Assembly: GCA_964477295.1 (NCBI GenBank) | Contig: CAYZEZ010000085.1 | Coordinates: forward strand, 1 to 16,879 | Source: CAYZEZ01 sp964477295 | Lineage (GTDB): Bacteria; Bacteroidota; Bacteroidia; Bacteroidales; SM23-62 | Direction: 5' to 3' | Length of the DNA: 16,879 bases | Shown here: positions 6,886 through 14,093 of the stretch, piece after piece | Position numbering within the stretch: position 1 is the stretch's first letter | How the letters are laid out: each line of letters begins with the position of its first letter | Notes under the pieces: generated by a model | What the model was told of the DNA's origin: nothing | What the model saw: only the letters and a program-made list of their open reading frames with translations | The model's database searches: none | Translations under genes and position numbers: made by a program

Positions 6886-8232
6886 ATGAAAAAGATTCTC
6901 ATACTTGGGGCAGGGCTTTCGTCAACAAGCCTCATCCATTACCTGCTAAACCTTTCTAAAGAAAAAAAATGGCACATCACCCTGGGTGATATCAATGTAA
7001 ATCTTGCCCGCCAGAAAATAAATAACCATCCCAATGGGACGGCCATCGCTTTCGACATATTCAACGAAGAACAGCGAAACCTTTTAATATCCAATGCCGA
7101 TATTGTCGTTTCCATGCTGCCTGTGAGGATGCATTACCTGGTTGCGGAATGCTGCGTGAATCACCGTACTGATATGGTCACAGCATCCTATGTCTCAAAT
7201 GAGATGCGCCAGCTTGATACCCGTGCAAAAAAAGTAGGTGTATTGCTGCTTAATGAGACCGGTGTTGATCCGGGTATAGACCATATGTCGGCAATGAAAA
7301 TAATTGACAGGATACGGGATGAAGGAGGAAAACTGGATGTCTTTGAATCAAATACCGGTGGACTGGTCGCCCCGGAATATGACAATAACCCATGGAATTA
7401 TAAATTTACATGGAATCCAAGGAATGTGGTACTGGCCGGTGCAAAAGGTGCAAGGTTTCTCCACAATGGCAAGTTCAAATATATCCCTTATCATAAGATC
7501 TTCCAGCGATATGAGATCATCAGTGTGCTGGACCTTGGTGATTTTGAAGTATACCCCAATCGTGATTCATTAAAATATAAGGAAGACTACGGTTTGCATG
7601 ATATCTCCACCATGTTCCGGGGAACCATCCGCCGGCCTGGATTCTGTAATGCCTGGGATGCACTCGTCCAGTTAGGTGCAACCGATGATTCATATATAGT
7701 GGAATTCCCGGGCGAGATGACCTACCGCGACTTCACCAATAGTTTTCTCGCCTATAATATTATTGATCCGGTTGAGACCAAAATTGCGAACTACCTGGGC
7801 ATAGATAAGAACGGGGCAATTATGAAACAACTGGAGTGGCTCGGACTGTTCGCAAGGGAAATTGTTCCAATTGTAAACGAGACCCCTGCAAGGATCCTGC
7901 AACATAGGTTACAGGAGAAATGGAAACTGGAACCCGATGACAAAGACATGATCGTGATGCAGCACCAGTTCGAATATTTGCTCGGCAAAGAAAGGAAAAG
8001 GATCGTTTCTTCCATGGTGGCCATTGGAAAAAATAAAAACGAAACAGCCATGTCGCTGACAGTGGGACTACCACTGGGGATTGCAGCTAAACTGATCCTG
8101 GATGGGAAACTTCGATCTACAGGAGTTAAAATACCCATTGACAGGGTATTCTATGATCCTATCCTTAAAGAACTCGAAGAATACGGGATCAGGTTTATAG
8201 AAGAAGATCCTTCGGTGAACGGAGAACAGTGA
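6886..8232 (+). CDS. Saccharopine dehydrogenase-family protein (glutamate-forming, Lys9-like)
   Basis: By homology this NAD(P)-dependent enzyme interconverts saccharopine with aminoadipate semialdehyde and glutamate, a lysine-metabolism step. It has 448 residues, about the length of yeast Lys9. The Rossmann fold opens with ILILGAGLSSTSLIHYLL (glycine motif GAGLSS at 8-13). The family motifs TASYVSNEM (99-107), NETGVDPGIDHMSA (123-136) and GGLVAPEYDNNPWNYKFTW (158-176) follow, then the C-terminal domain (FRGTIRRPGFCNAWDALVQLG). Asp35, at the end of the second strand (LGDIN), would favour NAD over NADP; that is an inference from Rossmann-fold rules. The gene stands alone between the SusCD terminator and a convergent hydrolase gene. 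No lysine catabolism partner is adjacent, so direction and true substrate are open. A TACCTTTA lies only 4 bases before the ATG. Confidence 0.88.
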   Translation: MKKILILGAGLSSTSLIHYLLNLSKEKKWHITLGDINVNLARQKINNHPNGTAIAFDIFNEEQRNLLISNADIVVSMLPVRMHYLVAECCVNHRTDMVTASYVSNEMRQLDTRAKKVGVLLLNETGVDPGIDHMSAMKIIDRIRDEGGKLDVFESNTGGLVAPEYDNNPWNYKFTWNPRNVVLAGAKGARFLHNGKFKYIPYHKIFQRYEIISVLDLGDFEVYPNRDSLKYKEDYGLHDISTMFRGTIRRPGFCNAWDALVQLGATDDSYIVEFPGEMTYRDFTNSFLAYNIIDPVETKIANYLGIDKNGAIMKQLEWLGLFAREIVPIVNETPARILQHRLQEKWKLEPDDKDMIVMQHQFEYLLGKERKRIVSSMVAIGKNKNETAMSLTVGLPLGIAAKLILDGKLRSTGVKIPIDRVFYDPILKELEEYGIRFIEEDPSVNGEQ

Positions 8233-8272
8233 TCTGTGACCAGAGGGTGAGTGAAATAAGAATTGGATGGTA

Positions 8273-10297
8273 TTAAATTGGGCCGTTAATCTTTTTAAAT
8301 CCTTTTCTGCCCAATTTCAGACGGATTTGCTCCGACCATTTGTATGCTTCGGGAATTTCCCCTTTAAATATTATTTCAGTTTCCGGGATCAGGGCCGGCA
8401 ACTGGTAAACATCAGTAACCTTCAGGCAGTTAAGCATCTCGATGGCAGGGCCCTTGCCATCCGGACTACTCGTAACATCCTGACTACCAGGAGGATTTTG
8501 CAACAACAAAGCATTACAGTTCCCATCCAGTAATGCAGCATACAGGGCAACCACACCCATTTCATCTTTGGCTGCAATGCCAATACTATCCGCATTAATG
8601 CCTTCCAGTGTCCTGCAGAATTCGAGGCATCTCAACACATCATACACCTGCATGGAGGCAATGGTCCTGCCGGTCCACGCCGAAGCGCGCCTTATATGCC
8701 ACTGGAGGGCAGGATCCCATCCGGCTTCACCAACACCCCGCACTTCCAGGAACGCTATGTTCCACCTGTTGTCGAATCCCCGGATGAAGTTTTCGGCCTC
8801 CCTGTGGTCTTCATCCGGATTTCGCAAAACAACCATTAAAGGTCTTTTCAGTCCCGGTTCATTTCTCCACCTTATATCCAGCTTCAACCGCCATCCTTCT
8901 TCAGGAACAAAGCTGTATTCCTGATTCCCGAACTGATCCAGGTCGGCAGACTGAAATATAATCCCGGGCTCCATCGGTACAGGAACTTCCGGGAAAGCAC
9001 CGAAGGTTTTCTCCGACAGAAAATCCTTGACCGATGCAGAAAAATCATTCAATCCCTTTTCATCTGTTATTATGGGGATTCCTGCCCCTTTGACAAATGA
9101 ATCCTGTATGGTAGTAGTCCTGTCATCATCGGGAATGCCTTCTGAATAAACCTGCAGTTCCTCATTGGATAATAAAGCATCCGGTGAATCATCATAATCC
9201 CCGATCTCATCCGGGTCAGCCTCATTCCCCATCAGGTTCTCCACAAAAAATGCAAATAACCTCTTCCTGGATTCCGGTACTGCAGCATGTCCTCCCGCAT
9301 ATTCCACTAACTGAATTTTTTCAGTCGCTCCATATAAACTATAGAGAAGGCTGAGGTCATTATATATCTTCCGTACTCCGTCGATTGGATTCAGGTTATC
9401 AGCATTTCCCTGTATAATAAGTAAAGGTTTAGGCGCAAACAGTGCACCTATGTCCTGTATATCCCGGCGGAATGTATTTATGGGTACCATACAATCGCAA
9501 TGCCTGTCAATTGACCGGGTAGTAATATTGTCTTTCAGGGTTGATCCGCCGGCTACCGGTGCCGCTACTTTTACACGAGGGTCGGCAGCTGCAATAAACC
9601 AGCTCTGGGCCCCTCCACCTGACCGGCCTGTTACACCTATTTTCCCTGCATTCACCTCTGGTCGCGTTGATAACAGATCAATACCGCGTAAAGCATTCCA
9701 GAGCTCAACACCAGCTGGAGTGTATCCGCGGCTGTACCAGTTGAACCATCCCTTGCTGTAACAACCGTAATGTTCCCCCCGCACTTCACCCAGCTGAATG
9801 GTCTCAATGATCAGGCAGACAAATCCCAGCCGGGCAAATTTTGCGGGATACGCCTGGTAGTATGCTTTCTGGTCAGGAGAATGGCCGCATACATACAGGA
9901 TGGCCGGCATGGATCCTTTGATGTCATCCGGAATATACAAATTGGCCGGCACATATAATCCGGGCAGGGATTCATAATACAGCTTCTCGATGTGGTATCC
10001 ATCTCTCTGAATAACACCTGTAATTTTTACATTCAGGTCAGGCCTGTTGCCTTGTAAAGGCATATTTTCCAGTCCCATACTTTCAATGAACTCATTGTAG
10101 CGTTGCGCTTTATTATTTTCCCAATCTTCTTTCGAGCTTATACCTGAAAGGGCCTGCTCAGAAATCCGGCCAGCCTCCTGAACAAGATAATAACGAATGT
10201 TGTTAGACGCCTGGGAAAATCCAGGCTGGATCGTAATAATAAAATAAAGAGCAGATATCAGAAATGACTTAAAATGAAACTTGATGAATAATTGCAT
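8273..10297 (-). CDS. Secreted two-domain alpha/beta hydrolase (acetyl xylan esterase-like)
   Basis: This is probably an exported esterase or peptidase-like hydrolase; the substrate is unknown. The 674-residue protein starts with a signal peptide (hydrophobic stretch about 11-24, cut near FSQA). Domain 1, about 30-355, carries a full catalytic set. The nucleophile elbow GRSGGGAQSW has Ser226, the likely acid is Asp300 in QGNAD, and His337 lies in AGGH. CGH at 137-139 sits where the oxyanion hole is expected. Its layout is like AXE1-type acetyl xylan esterases. After an acidic linker (about 360-400), residues about 440-674 look like a second hydrolase domain. There the elbow reads IGIAAKDEMG, so Asp578 replaces the Ser. 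It is the last gene of the minus-strand run, with its own promoter-like site upstream, and converges with the saccharopine dehydrogenase gene 40 bases away. Confidence 0.85.
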   Translation of the reverse strand: MQLFIKFHFKSFLISALYFIITIQPGFSQASNNIRYYLVQEAGRISEQALSGISSKEDWENNKAQRYNEFIESMGLENMPLQGNRPDLNVKITGVIQRDGYHIEKLYYESLPGLYVPANLYIPDDIKGSMPAILYVCGHSPDQKAYYQAYPAKFARLGFVCLIIETIQLGEVRGEHYGCYSKGWFNWYSRGYTPAGVELWNALRGIDLLSTRPEVNAGKIGVTGRSGGGAQSWFIAAADPRVKVAAPVAGGSTLKDNITTRSIDRHCDCMVPINTFRRDIQDIGALFAPKPLLIIQGNADNLNPIDGVRKIYNDLSLLYSLYGATEKIQLVEYAGGHAAVPESRKRLFAFFVENLMGNEADPDEIGDYDDSPDALLSNEELQVYSEGIPDDDRTTTIQDSFVKGAGIPIITDEKGLNDFSASVKDFLSEKTFGAFPEVPVPMEPGIIFQSADLDQFGNQEYSFVPEEGWRLKLDIRWRNEPGLKRPLMVVLRNPDEDHREAENFIRGFDNRWNIAFLEVRGVGEAGWDPALQWHIRRASAWTGRTIASMQVYDVLRCLEFCRTLEGINADSIGIAAKDEMGVVALYAALLDGNCNALLLQNPPGSQDVTSSPDGKGPAIEMLNCLKVTDVYQLPALIPETEIIFKGEIPEAYKWSEQIRLKLGRKGFKKINGPI

Positions 10298-10323
10298 TAT
10301 AAACAGGATAATAGTGAGAGAGG

Positions 10324-10353
10324 CAAATTAATATTCTATTATCATTTTACCAA
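10324..10353 (-). promoter_or_regulatory. Putative promoter of the secreted hydrolase gene
   Basis: On the minus strand TTG (10351-10353), 19 bases, then TTAATTTG (10324-10331) match the Bacteroidota -33/-7 layout, with one departure in TAnnTTTG (T for the first A). Transcription would begin near 10317, leaving about 20 nt before the ATG at 10297. This suggests that the hydrolase gene is expressed separately from the membrane-protein gene upstream. Confidence 0.45.
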
Positions 10354-10391
10354 TTTTTCCCAGAATAGACACACGGAATCATTTTTTCATT

Positions 10392-11048
10392 TTATAAAAA
10401 TCTACGTGCTCCGGAATAGAATAAAAAAACGCTCAGCCCCATCAGTAAATGACCGATGCTGTTAGGATTGATCCATTGGTTGTAGCCCAATTTTAAAAGG
10501 AATATCAAACCAGCCAGGATCATAATGGAAACAGCAGCTATGAAAAGCAGGTGACCTTGATTTTTTAATTCGTACCAACCATAAATAGTAAGGAATATCA
10601 CAATGCCGAATAGATTAAAAGCTATTTGAAGAACAACATAGATAAAATCAATGGTAATGGTTACCATAATCCCGGTAATGAGAAAGGCTATAATATTTAA
10701 CAATACAAACAGGTATACGAGCCTGGGATGAATTATTTTCCTGACAATCTCAAGAGTCGCCAGTACGAGAAACGAAGTGGCTGCCATGCTTATCAGCCAT
10801 CCGGGTAATTGCCATACTGGTTGGAGCCAGTAAAGAAATGCATGGCCCAACAATCCGCCCAGCATTGTTCCTGATCCCAGCCCCAGTAAAAAAAAGCAGA
10901 AGAAGGTTCTTCCTTTTGAAGGTCGGTAATCTTTGATCAATCGTATGAATGAGTAAATGCAGATACCTGCAACTACTAAATCGGTAATTGTAGTCACTGG
11001 TTCATCAATCCGAATACCAGCAAAAAAGATATAGGGTTCATCATTCAT
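10392..11048 (-). CDS. Polytopic inner membrane protein of unknown function
   Basis: I do not recognise a characterised family; it resembles Bacteroidota 'domain of unknown function' membrane proteins. The 218 residues form about seven hydrophobic helices. Recognisable stretches are TTITDLVVAGICIYSFI, the glycine-rich FFCFFLLGLGSGTMLGGLLG, GWLISMAATSFLVLATLEIV, LVYLFVLLNIIAFLITGIM, FIYVVLQIAFNLFGIVIFL, LLFIAAVSIMILAGLIFLL and IGHLLMGLSVFLFYSG. His residues occur in GLLGHAF and SIGHLLMG, and a basic loop KDYRPSKGR follows the first helix. There is no signal peptide. The ATG lies inside a repetitive tract that fills the whole 53-base gap to the upstream DUF2400 gene, so the two are probably co-transcribed. 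Confidence 0.8.
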   Translation of the reverse strand: MNDEPYIFFAGIRIDEPVTTITDLVVAGICIYSFIRLIKDYRPSKGRTFFCFFLLGLGSGTMLGGLLGHAFLYWLQPVWQLPGWLISMAATSFLVLATLEIVRKIIHPRLVYLFVLLNIIAFLITGIMVTITIDFIYVVLQIAFNLFGIVIFLTIYGWYELKNQGHLLFIAAVSIMILAGLIFLLKLGYNQWINPNSIGHLLMGLSVFLFYSGARRFL

Positions 11049-11106
11049 TGTTCTTCGTTCTTTGTTCTTCGTTCATTTCTAAATTCATAATTCGTTATTC
11101 ATTATT
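11042..11106. repeat. Short-word repeat tract filling an intergenic gap
   Basis: Read on the minus strand, the bases from the DUF2400 stop codon to the next start codon are almost wholly variants of GAATAA and GAACAA/GAACGAA. Examples are GTGAATAATGAATAACGAA and GAACGAAGAACAAAGAAC. On the plus strand GTTCTTCGTTC appears twice, separated by TTT. The tract supplies both the TAA stop of one gene and the ATGAATGATGAA start of the next. It looks like slippage-generated sequence. Confidence 0.6.
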
Positions 11107-11878
11107 CACAGAGTCCAAGGCCAAATAACGCAAAATCATATTTAACCGGATCATCCGGATCCAGGTTTTTAAGCACTGCTGTTAATTCTTCCACAGCTTT
11201 CCAATCATTTTGATTCCTTTGTAATAGCCCCAGTTTTCTTGCTACGGTACCCGTATGTACATCCAGCGGGATAAAAAGGTCAGCCGGATTAATATTCTCC
11301 CATATTCCAAAGTCAACACCCCTGCCATCCCTGCGAACCATCCACCTGAGAAACATATTCAGCCTCTTCCCTGATGCATTTCCTGCCACATCTGCTATGT
11401 GTTTTTTTGTTCTTCCGGGATGGGGCAGATCAAAAAACACTCGCCGGAATTCCACCAGGGCTGCTTTTACTCCACCACCCCGTGAATACGCATTCTCAAT
11501 AATTGTTTGCAAACCACCTTTATTTAAATATATGTTTTTCAGTGATTTAACAAAGAATTTGCAGTCTTCAGATTGAAATGTGCGATGGACAAAACCATTA
11601 AAAACATCTAAATCTGCCTCTGTTGCATGAGTAATAAAATCGATCGGATCGTTGTCTAATCTTTGAATAAGGTCTGATGCATTTTTAATGATAGTACCCC
11701 GTTGTCCCCAGGATATAGTGGCTGTCAGAAATCCGGCTATTTCGATATTTTCCTTCTGACTGAACCGATGGGGCACCCGGATCGGGTCGTCATGAATAAA
11801 GGCCGGAGAGTTATACTGATCTGCTTTTTCATCGAGCAGCCTTACGATGTAGTCAGATATACGATTTACTGAAGTCAT
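11102..11878 (-). CDS. TIGR02757 / DUF2400 family protein
   Basis: This is a conserved bacterial family of about 255 residues; function has not been established to my knowledge. From the chosen ATG the protein has 258 residues. MTSVNRISDYIVRLLDEKA, FSQKENIEIAGFLTATISWGQR, SGKRLNMFLRWMVRRDGR and VDFGIWENINPADLFIPLDV are the recognisable family blocks. The LFIPLDVHTGTVARKLGLL stretch followed by DPVKYDFALFGLGLC resembles the helical core of HhH-GPD DNA glycosylases (LDxHVxR-like). A DNA- or nucleic-acid-related role is possible, but this is inference. The frame is open to 11965, but those extra 29 codons cover GGTTTTT-type repeats, so I take the ATG at 11878. LolD lies upstream and the unknown membrane protein downstream on the same strand. 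Confidence 0.87.
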   Translation of the reverse strand: MTSVNRISDYIVRLLDEKADQYNSPAFIHDDPIRVPHRFSQKENIEIAGFLTATISWGQRGTIIKNASDLIQRLDNDPIDFITHATEADLDVFNGFVHRTFQSEDCKFFVKSLKNIYLNKGGLQTIIENAYSRGGGVKAALVEFRRVFFDLPHPGRTKKHIADVAGNASGKRLNMFLRWMVRRDGRGVDFGIWENINPADLFIPLDVHTGTVARKLGLLQRNQNDWKAVEELTAVLKNLDPDDPVKYDFALFGLGLCE

Positions 11879-11892
11879 AATAATAAGCCAGG

Positions 11893-11916
11893 GGTGGTGG
11901 TTTTTGGTTTTTGGTT
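11893..11916. repeat. GGT/GGTTTTT simple-sequence tract
   Basis: Three GGT units run into two GGTTTTT heptamers and a GGTT, directly upstream of the DUF2400 start (11878). Together with the CACCGTT-type tract at 11962-11986 at the end of lolD, this makes the lolD-DUF2400 spacer repetitive at both ends. Confidence 0.55.
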
Positions 11917-11961
11917 CCCAGGTCTCTCCCGCACTCCTTACCCTGATCTCACACCCCCGGA

Positions 11962-12621
11962 TCACCGTTCACCGATAACCGTTCCGTCTTTTAACTGTAT
12001 CATCCTGTCTGACATGCCCGCCAATTCTTTATCGTGGGTTACGATTACAAAAGTCTGCCGGAAATTTTCGCGCAGTTTAAAAAACAATTCATGAAGTTCT
12101 TTCTTGTTCTTACTGTCGAGGTTACCAGATGGTTCATCGGCTAAAATAACGGATGGTCCGTTTATAAGTGCCCGAGCCACTGCCACACGTTGCTGTTCTC
12201 CGCCGGAAAGTTCAGATGGTTTATGATCAAGCCGGTCTTTTAAGCCTAAAAAATCAAGAATTTCGGCAGCTTTGGACTCAGCCTCCTGGCGCTGGGTTTT
12301 TGCAATATATCCTGGAATACAAACATTCTCAAAGGCTGTGAACTCCGGAAGCAGGTGGTGAAATTGAAAAACAAAACCTATGGACCGGTTCCGAAATTTT
12401 GCCATCTGTTTCTCTTTCATAGAGTCTATGTCAACTCCATCAATTATGATCGTTCCGGCATCCTTTTTCATCAGTGTGCCCAAGATCTGTAACAGGGTGG
12501 TTTTTCCAGCTCCGCTGGCACCTACCACGGCCACTATCTCACCCTTGTTAATTTCAAAGGAAATTCCCTTTAACACTTGCAAATCACCGAAGGCCTTATG
12601 AATATTTACGGCTTTAATCAT
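11962..12621 (-). CDS. lolD: Lipoprotein-releasing system ATP-binding protein LolD
   Basis: It is the ATPase of the LolCDE-type inner-membrane complex that frees outer-membrane lipoproteins for transport. The 219 residues contain every ABC motif: Walker A GASGAGKTT (34-42), Q-loop Gln86 in FVFQFHHLLPEFTAFENV, signature LSGGEQQR (138-145), Walker B VILADEP (158-164), D-loop GNLDS (166-170) and switch His196 in VTHD. The FQFHHLLPEFTA..NV segment after the Q-loop and the short length favour LolD over MacB or FtsE, though the MacB-like group cannot be fully excluded. The LolC/E permease partner is not adjacent, which is common in Bacteroidota. A TAATTTTG box (12626-12633) lies only a few bases before the ATG and would give a nearly leaderless message if used. 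The last codons and stop are built from a GGTTATCGGTGAACGGTGA repeat. Confidence 0.9.
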   Translation of the reverse strand: MIKAVNIHKAFGDLQVLKGISFEINKGEIVAVVGASGAGKTTLLQILGTLMKKDAGTIIIDGVDIDSMKEKQMAKFRNRSIGFVFQFHHLLPEFTAFENVCIPGYIAKTQRQEAESKAAEILDFLGLKDRLDHKPSELSGGEQQRVAVARALINGPSVILADEPSGNLDSKNKKELHELFFKLRENFRQTFVIVTHDKELAGMSDRMIQLKDGTVIGER

Positions 12622-12677
12622 TTACCAAAATTAATCGTTTTAATACAAAAAATCTAAACCATATTAAGCGGTGCAAA

Positions 12678-12751
12678 TTACGAGGTATGAGTTGCGAGGA
12701 GTTGCAATGAAACATCGACACCTCGTAACCAGTAACTCGTATCTCGCAACT
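12678..12751. repeat. Interleaved 9-bp inverted repeats after the antiporter gene
   Basis: TTACGAGGT (12678-12686) is repeated inverted at 12720-12728, and AGTTGCGAG (12690-12698) is repeated inverted at 12743-12751. The arms alternate A, B, A', B', so they can form either stem but not a simple nested hairpin. The intervening bases contain further variants of the same word (AACTCGTA). The block lies between the antiporter stop (12755) and the lolD start (12621). Confidence 0.6.
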
Positions 12752-12754
12752 TCT

Positions 12755-13696
12755 TCAGTTAATCCTTTCCATTATCAGGTACAGATATACCAGGTATGCT
12801 AAAAACATGATAAATCCTTTCCATCTCGACAGCATCAATTTTCCAGGAATAATCAACATTACAAACAACAATAATGCGATACCAAGCATATAATAAAGAT
12901 CAAACCGGACGGCCAGCGGATTTACCGGAATGGGCCTTATCAGTGCGGTTATGCCCAGTACAAAACCAACATTAAAAAGGTTTGAACCAATGATATTCCC
13001 AATCGAAATATCCGCTTCTTTATTTATTGCTGCAATTACAGAAGTGGTTAGTTCGGGGATACTGGTACCCAGTGCGATCAATGAAACTGAAATCACCCGT
13101 TCACTCATCCCGAAATCAGTAGCGATAATAATGGCATTATCAACAAGTAGGTTGGCTCCTAAAGCCAGACCTGCAGAACAAAGAATAATCAGAAAAAAGG
13201 CTAACAGGAGATTCATCTGCTGTGACTCTTTTACCAGCTCCATTTTTATCTTCCCCTTTTTTCCAAAATAGATGTATAAAAGAACCACTGCCACAGTAAA
13301 CACCAGCAGAACGATGGCTTCTGCCCCATCCAGTTCATTATTCTGAAGAAACCAGTAAAGGAGCAAAGATATTCCAAACATCACCGGCCAGTCAAACCTC
13401 AGGGTAAATGGCTTCACAATAACCGGGTATACCATGGAGGCGACTGCCAGCACCAGGGCAATATTGGAAATATTCGAACCTATTATATTGTAAATGGCCA
13501 CATCGGGATGACCTTTCAGGGAAGCACTCACACTTACCAGCAATTCCGGAGTACTGGTCCCGAGTGCAACGATTGTAATACCAATTATTATCCGGGGGAT
13601 TTTGAATCGGTTGGCAATTGATATGCTGCTTTTGACCAGGTATTTCCCGCTGTAGATTAGGATTAAGAAACCGGCAAGAAGCAACAGATATTTCAT
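12755..13696 (-). CDS. CaCA-family calcium/sodium antiporter (YrbG-like)
   Basis: This inner-membrane cation/Ca2+ exchanger should move Ca2+ or another cation outward in exchange for Na+ or H+. The 313-residue protein has the two inverted alpha repeats that define the family. GTSTPELLVSVSASL lies at 46-60 with GSN at 73-75, and GTSIPELTTSVIAAI at 210-224 with GNIIGSNLFNVG at 233-244. The two Glu residues (51 and 215) are the ion-coordinating acids of the family. About ten hydrophobic helices are visible, with a charged cytoplasmic stretch (GKKGKIKMELVKESQQ) between the two halves. The tatA stop lies 65 bases upstream on the same strand. The spacer after it carries interleaved inverted repeats. 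Ion specificity cannot be read from sequence. Confidence 0.92.
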   Translation of the reverse strand: MKYLLLLAGFLILIYSGKYLVKSSISIANRFKIPRIIIGITIVALGTSTPELLVSVSASLKGHPDVAIYNIIGSNISNIALVLAVASMVYPVIVKPFTLRFDWPVMFGISLLLYWFLQNNELDGAEAIVLLVFTVAVVLLYIYFGKKGKIKMELVKESQQMNLLLAFFLIILCSAGLALGANLLVDNAIIIATDFGMSERVISVSLIALGTSIPELTTSVIAAINKEADISIGNIIGSNLFNVGFVLGITALIRPIPVNPLAVRFDLYYMLGIALLLFVMLIIPGKLMLSRWKGFIMFLAYLVYLYLIMERIN

Positions 13697-13761
13697 AGAG
13701 TAGTCTGGTGCGCGTTAAAATAAAGGGGCAGATTGTCGATTACCGGGGAATCCCAAGCATG

Positions 13762-14037
13762 TTAACCCTGTATATCGTCCTTGAATTTCCTGACATCGTC
13801 CTTGAGGTCTTTCGTGCTTTCCTTAATATTCTTTTCGATATCTTTCAGCTCTTTACTTATTTCCGGAGAGCTTTCACTAAGTTCTCTTTTTATATCATCT
13901 GCGGCTTTTCTGAATTCACGAAGTCCTTTCCCCAATCCACGGGCCATTTCGGGCAATTTTGCTGAACCGAAAAGTAACAGCACTACAAGGGCGATTATAA
14001 CAATCTCCTGTCCGCTTATAAATAGTAAATGACCCAT
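13762..14037 (-). CDS. tatA: Twin-arginine translocase subunit TatA/TatE
   Basis: It is the pore- or membrane-thinning component that exports folded proteins with twin-arginine signals. The 91 residues show the TatA layout: a short N-tail with Gln10-Glu11, one membrane helix (about 11-23, EIVIIALVVLLLF), the hinge FGSAKLPE (23-30) and an amphipathic helix MARGLGKGLREFRKAADDI. A charged tail rich in Lys, Asp and Glu follows (KDIEKNIKESTKDLKDDV). The length is within the TatA range, and TatB is the main alternative since both share this fold. tatC is not in the window. It lies between secDF and the antiporter and has a TATATTTG box 24 bases before its ATG. Confidence 0.92.
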   Translation of the reverse strand: MGHLLFISGQEIVIIALVVLLLFGSAKLPEMARGLGKGLREFRKAADDIKRELSESSPEISKELKDIEKNIKESTKDLKDDVRKFKDDIQG

Positions 14038-14060
14038 GAAAACCGTTTAATTTGTCCCTG

Positions 14061-14068
14061 CAAATATA
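14061..14068 (-). promoter_or_regulatory. Putative tatA promoter, -7 element
   Basis: The minus strand reads TATATTTG, a full match to TAnnTTTG, in the short gap between the secDF stop (14094) and tatA. Initiation near 14054 would give a leader of about 17 nt. The -33 position is only a GATG-like match. It suggests that tatA can be transcribed independently of secDF. Confidence 0.45.
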
Positions 14069-14093
14069 AACTAAAAATGATTTTAATCATCCA

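Noticed and set aside
11879..11965. N-terminal extension of the DUF2400 protein to an ATG at 11965
   Set aside because: The extra 29 codons overlap the lolD stop, run through simple repeats, and do not resemble the family's N-terminus.
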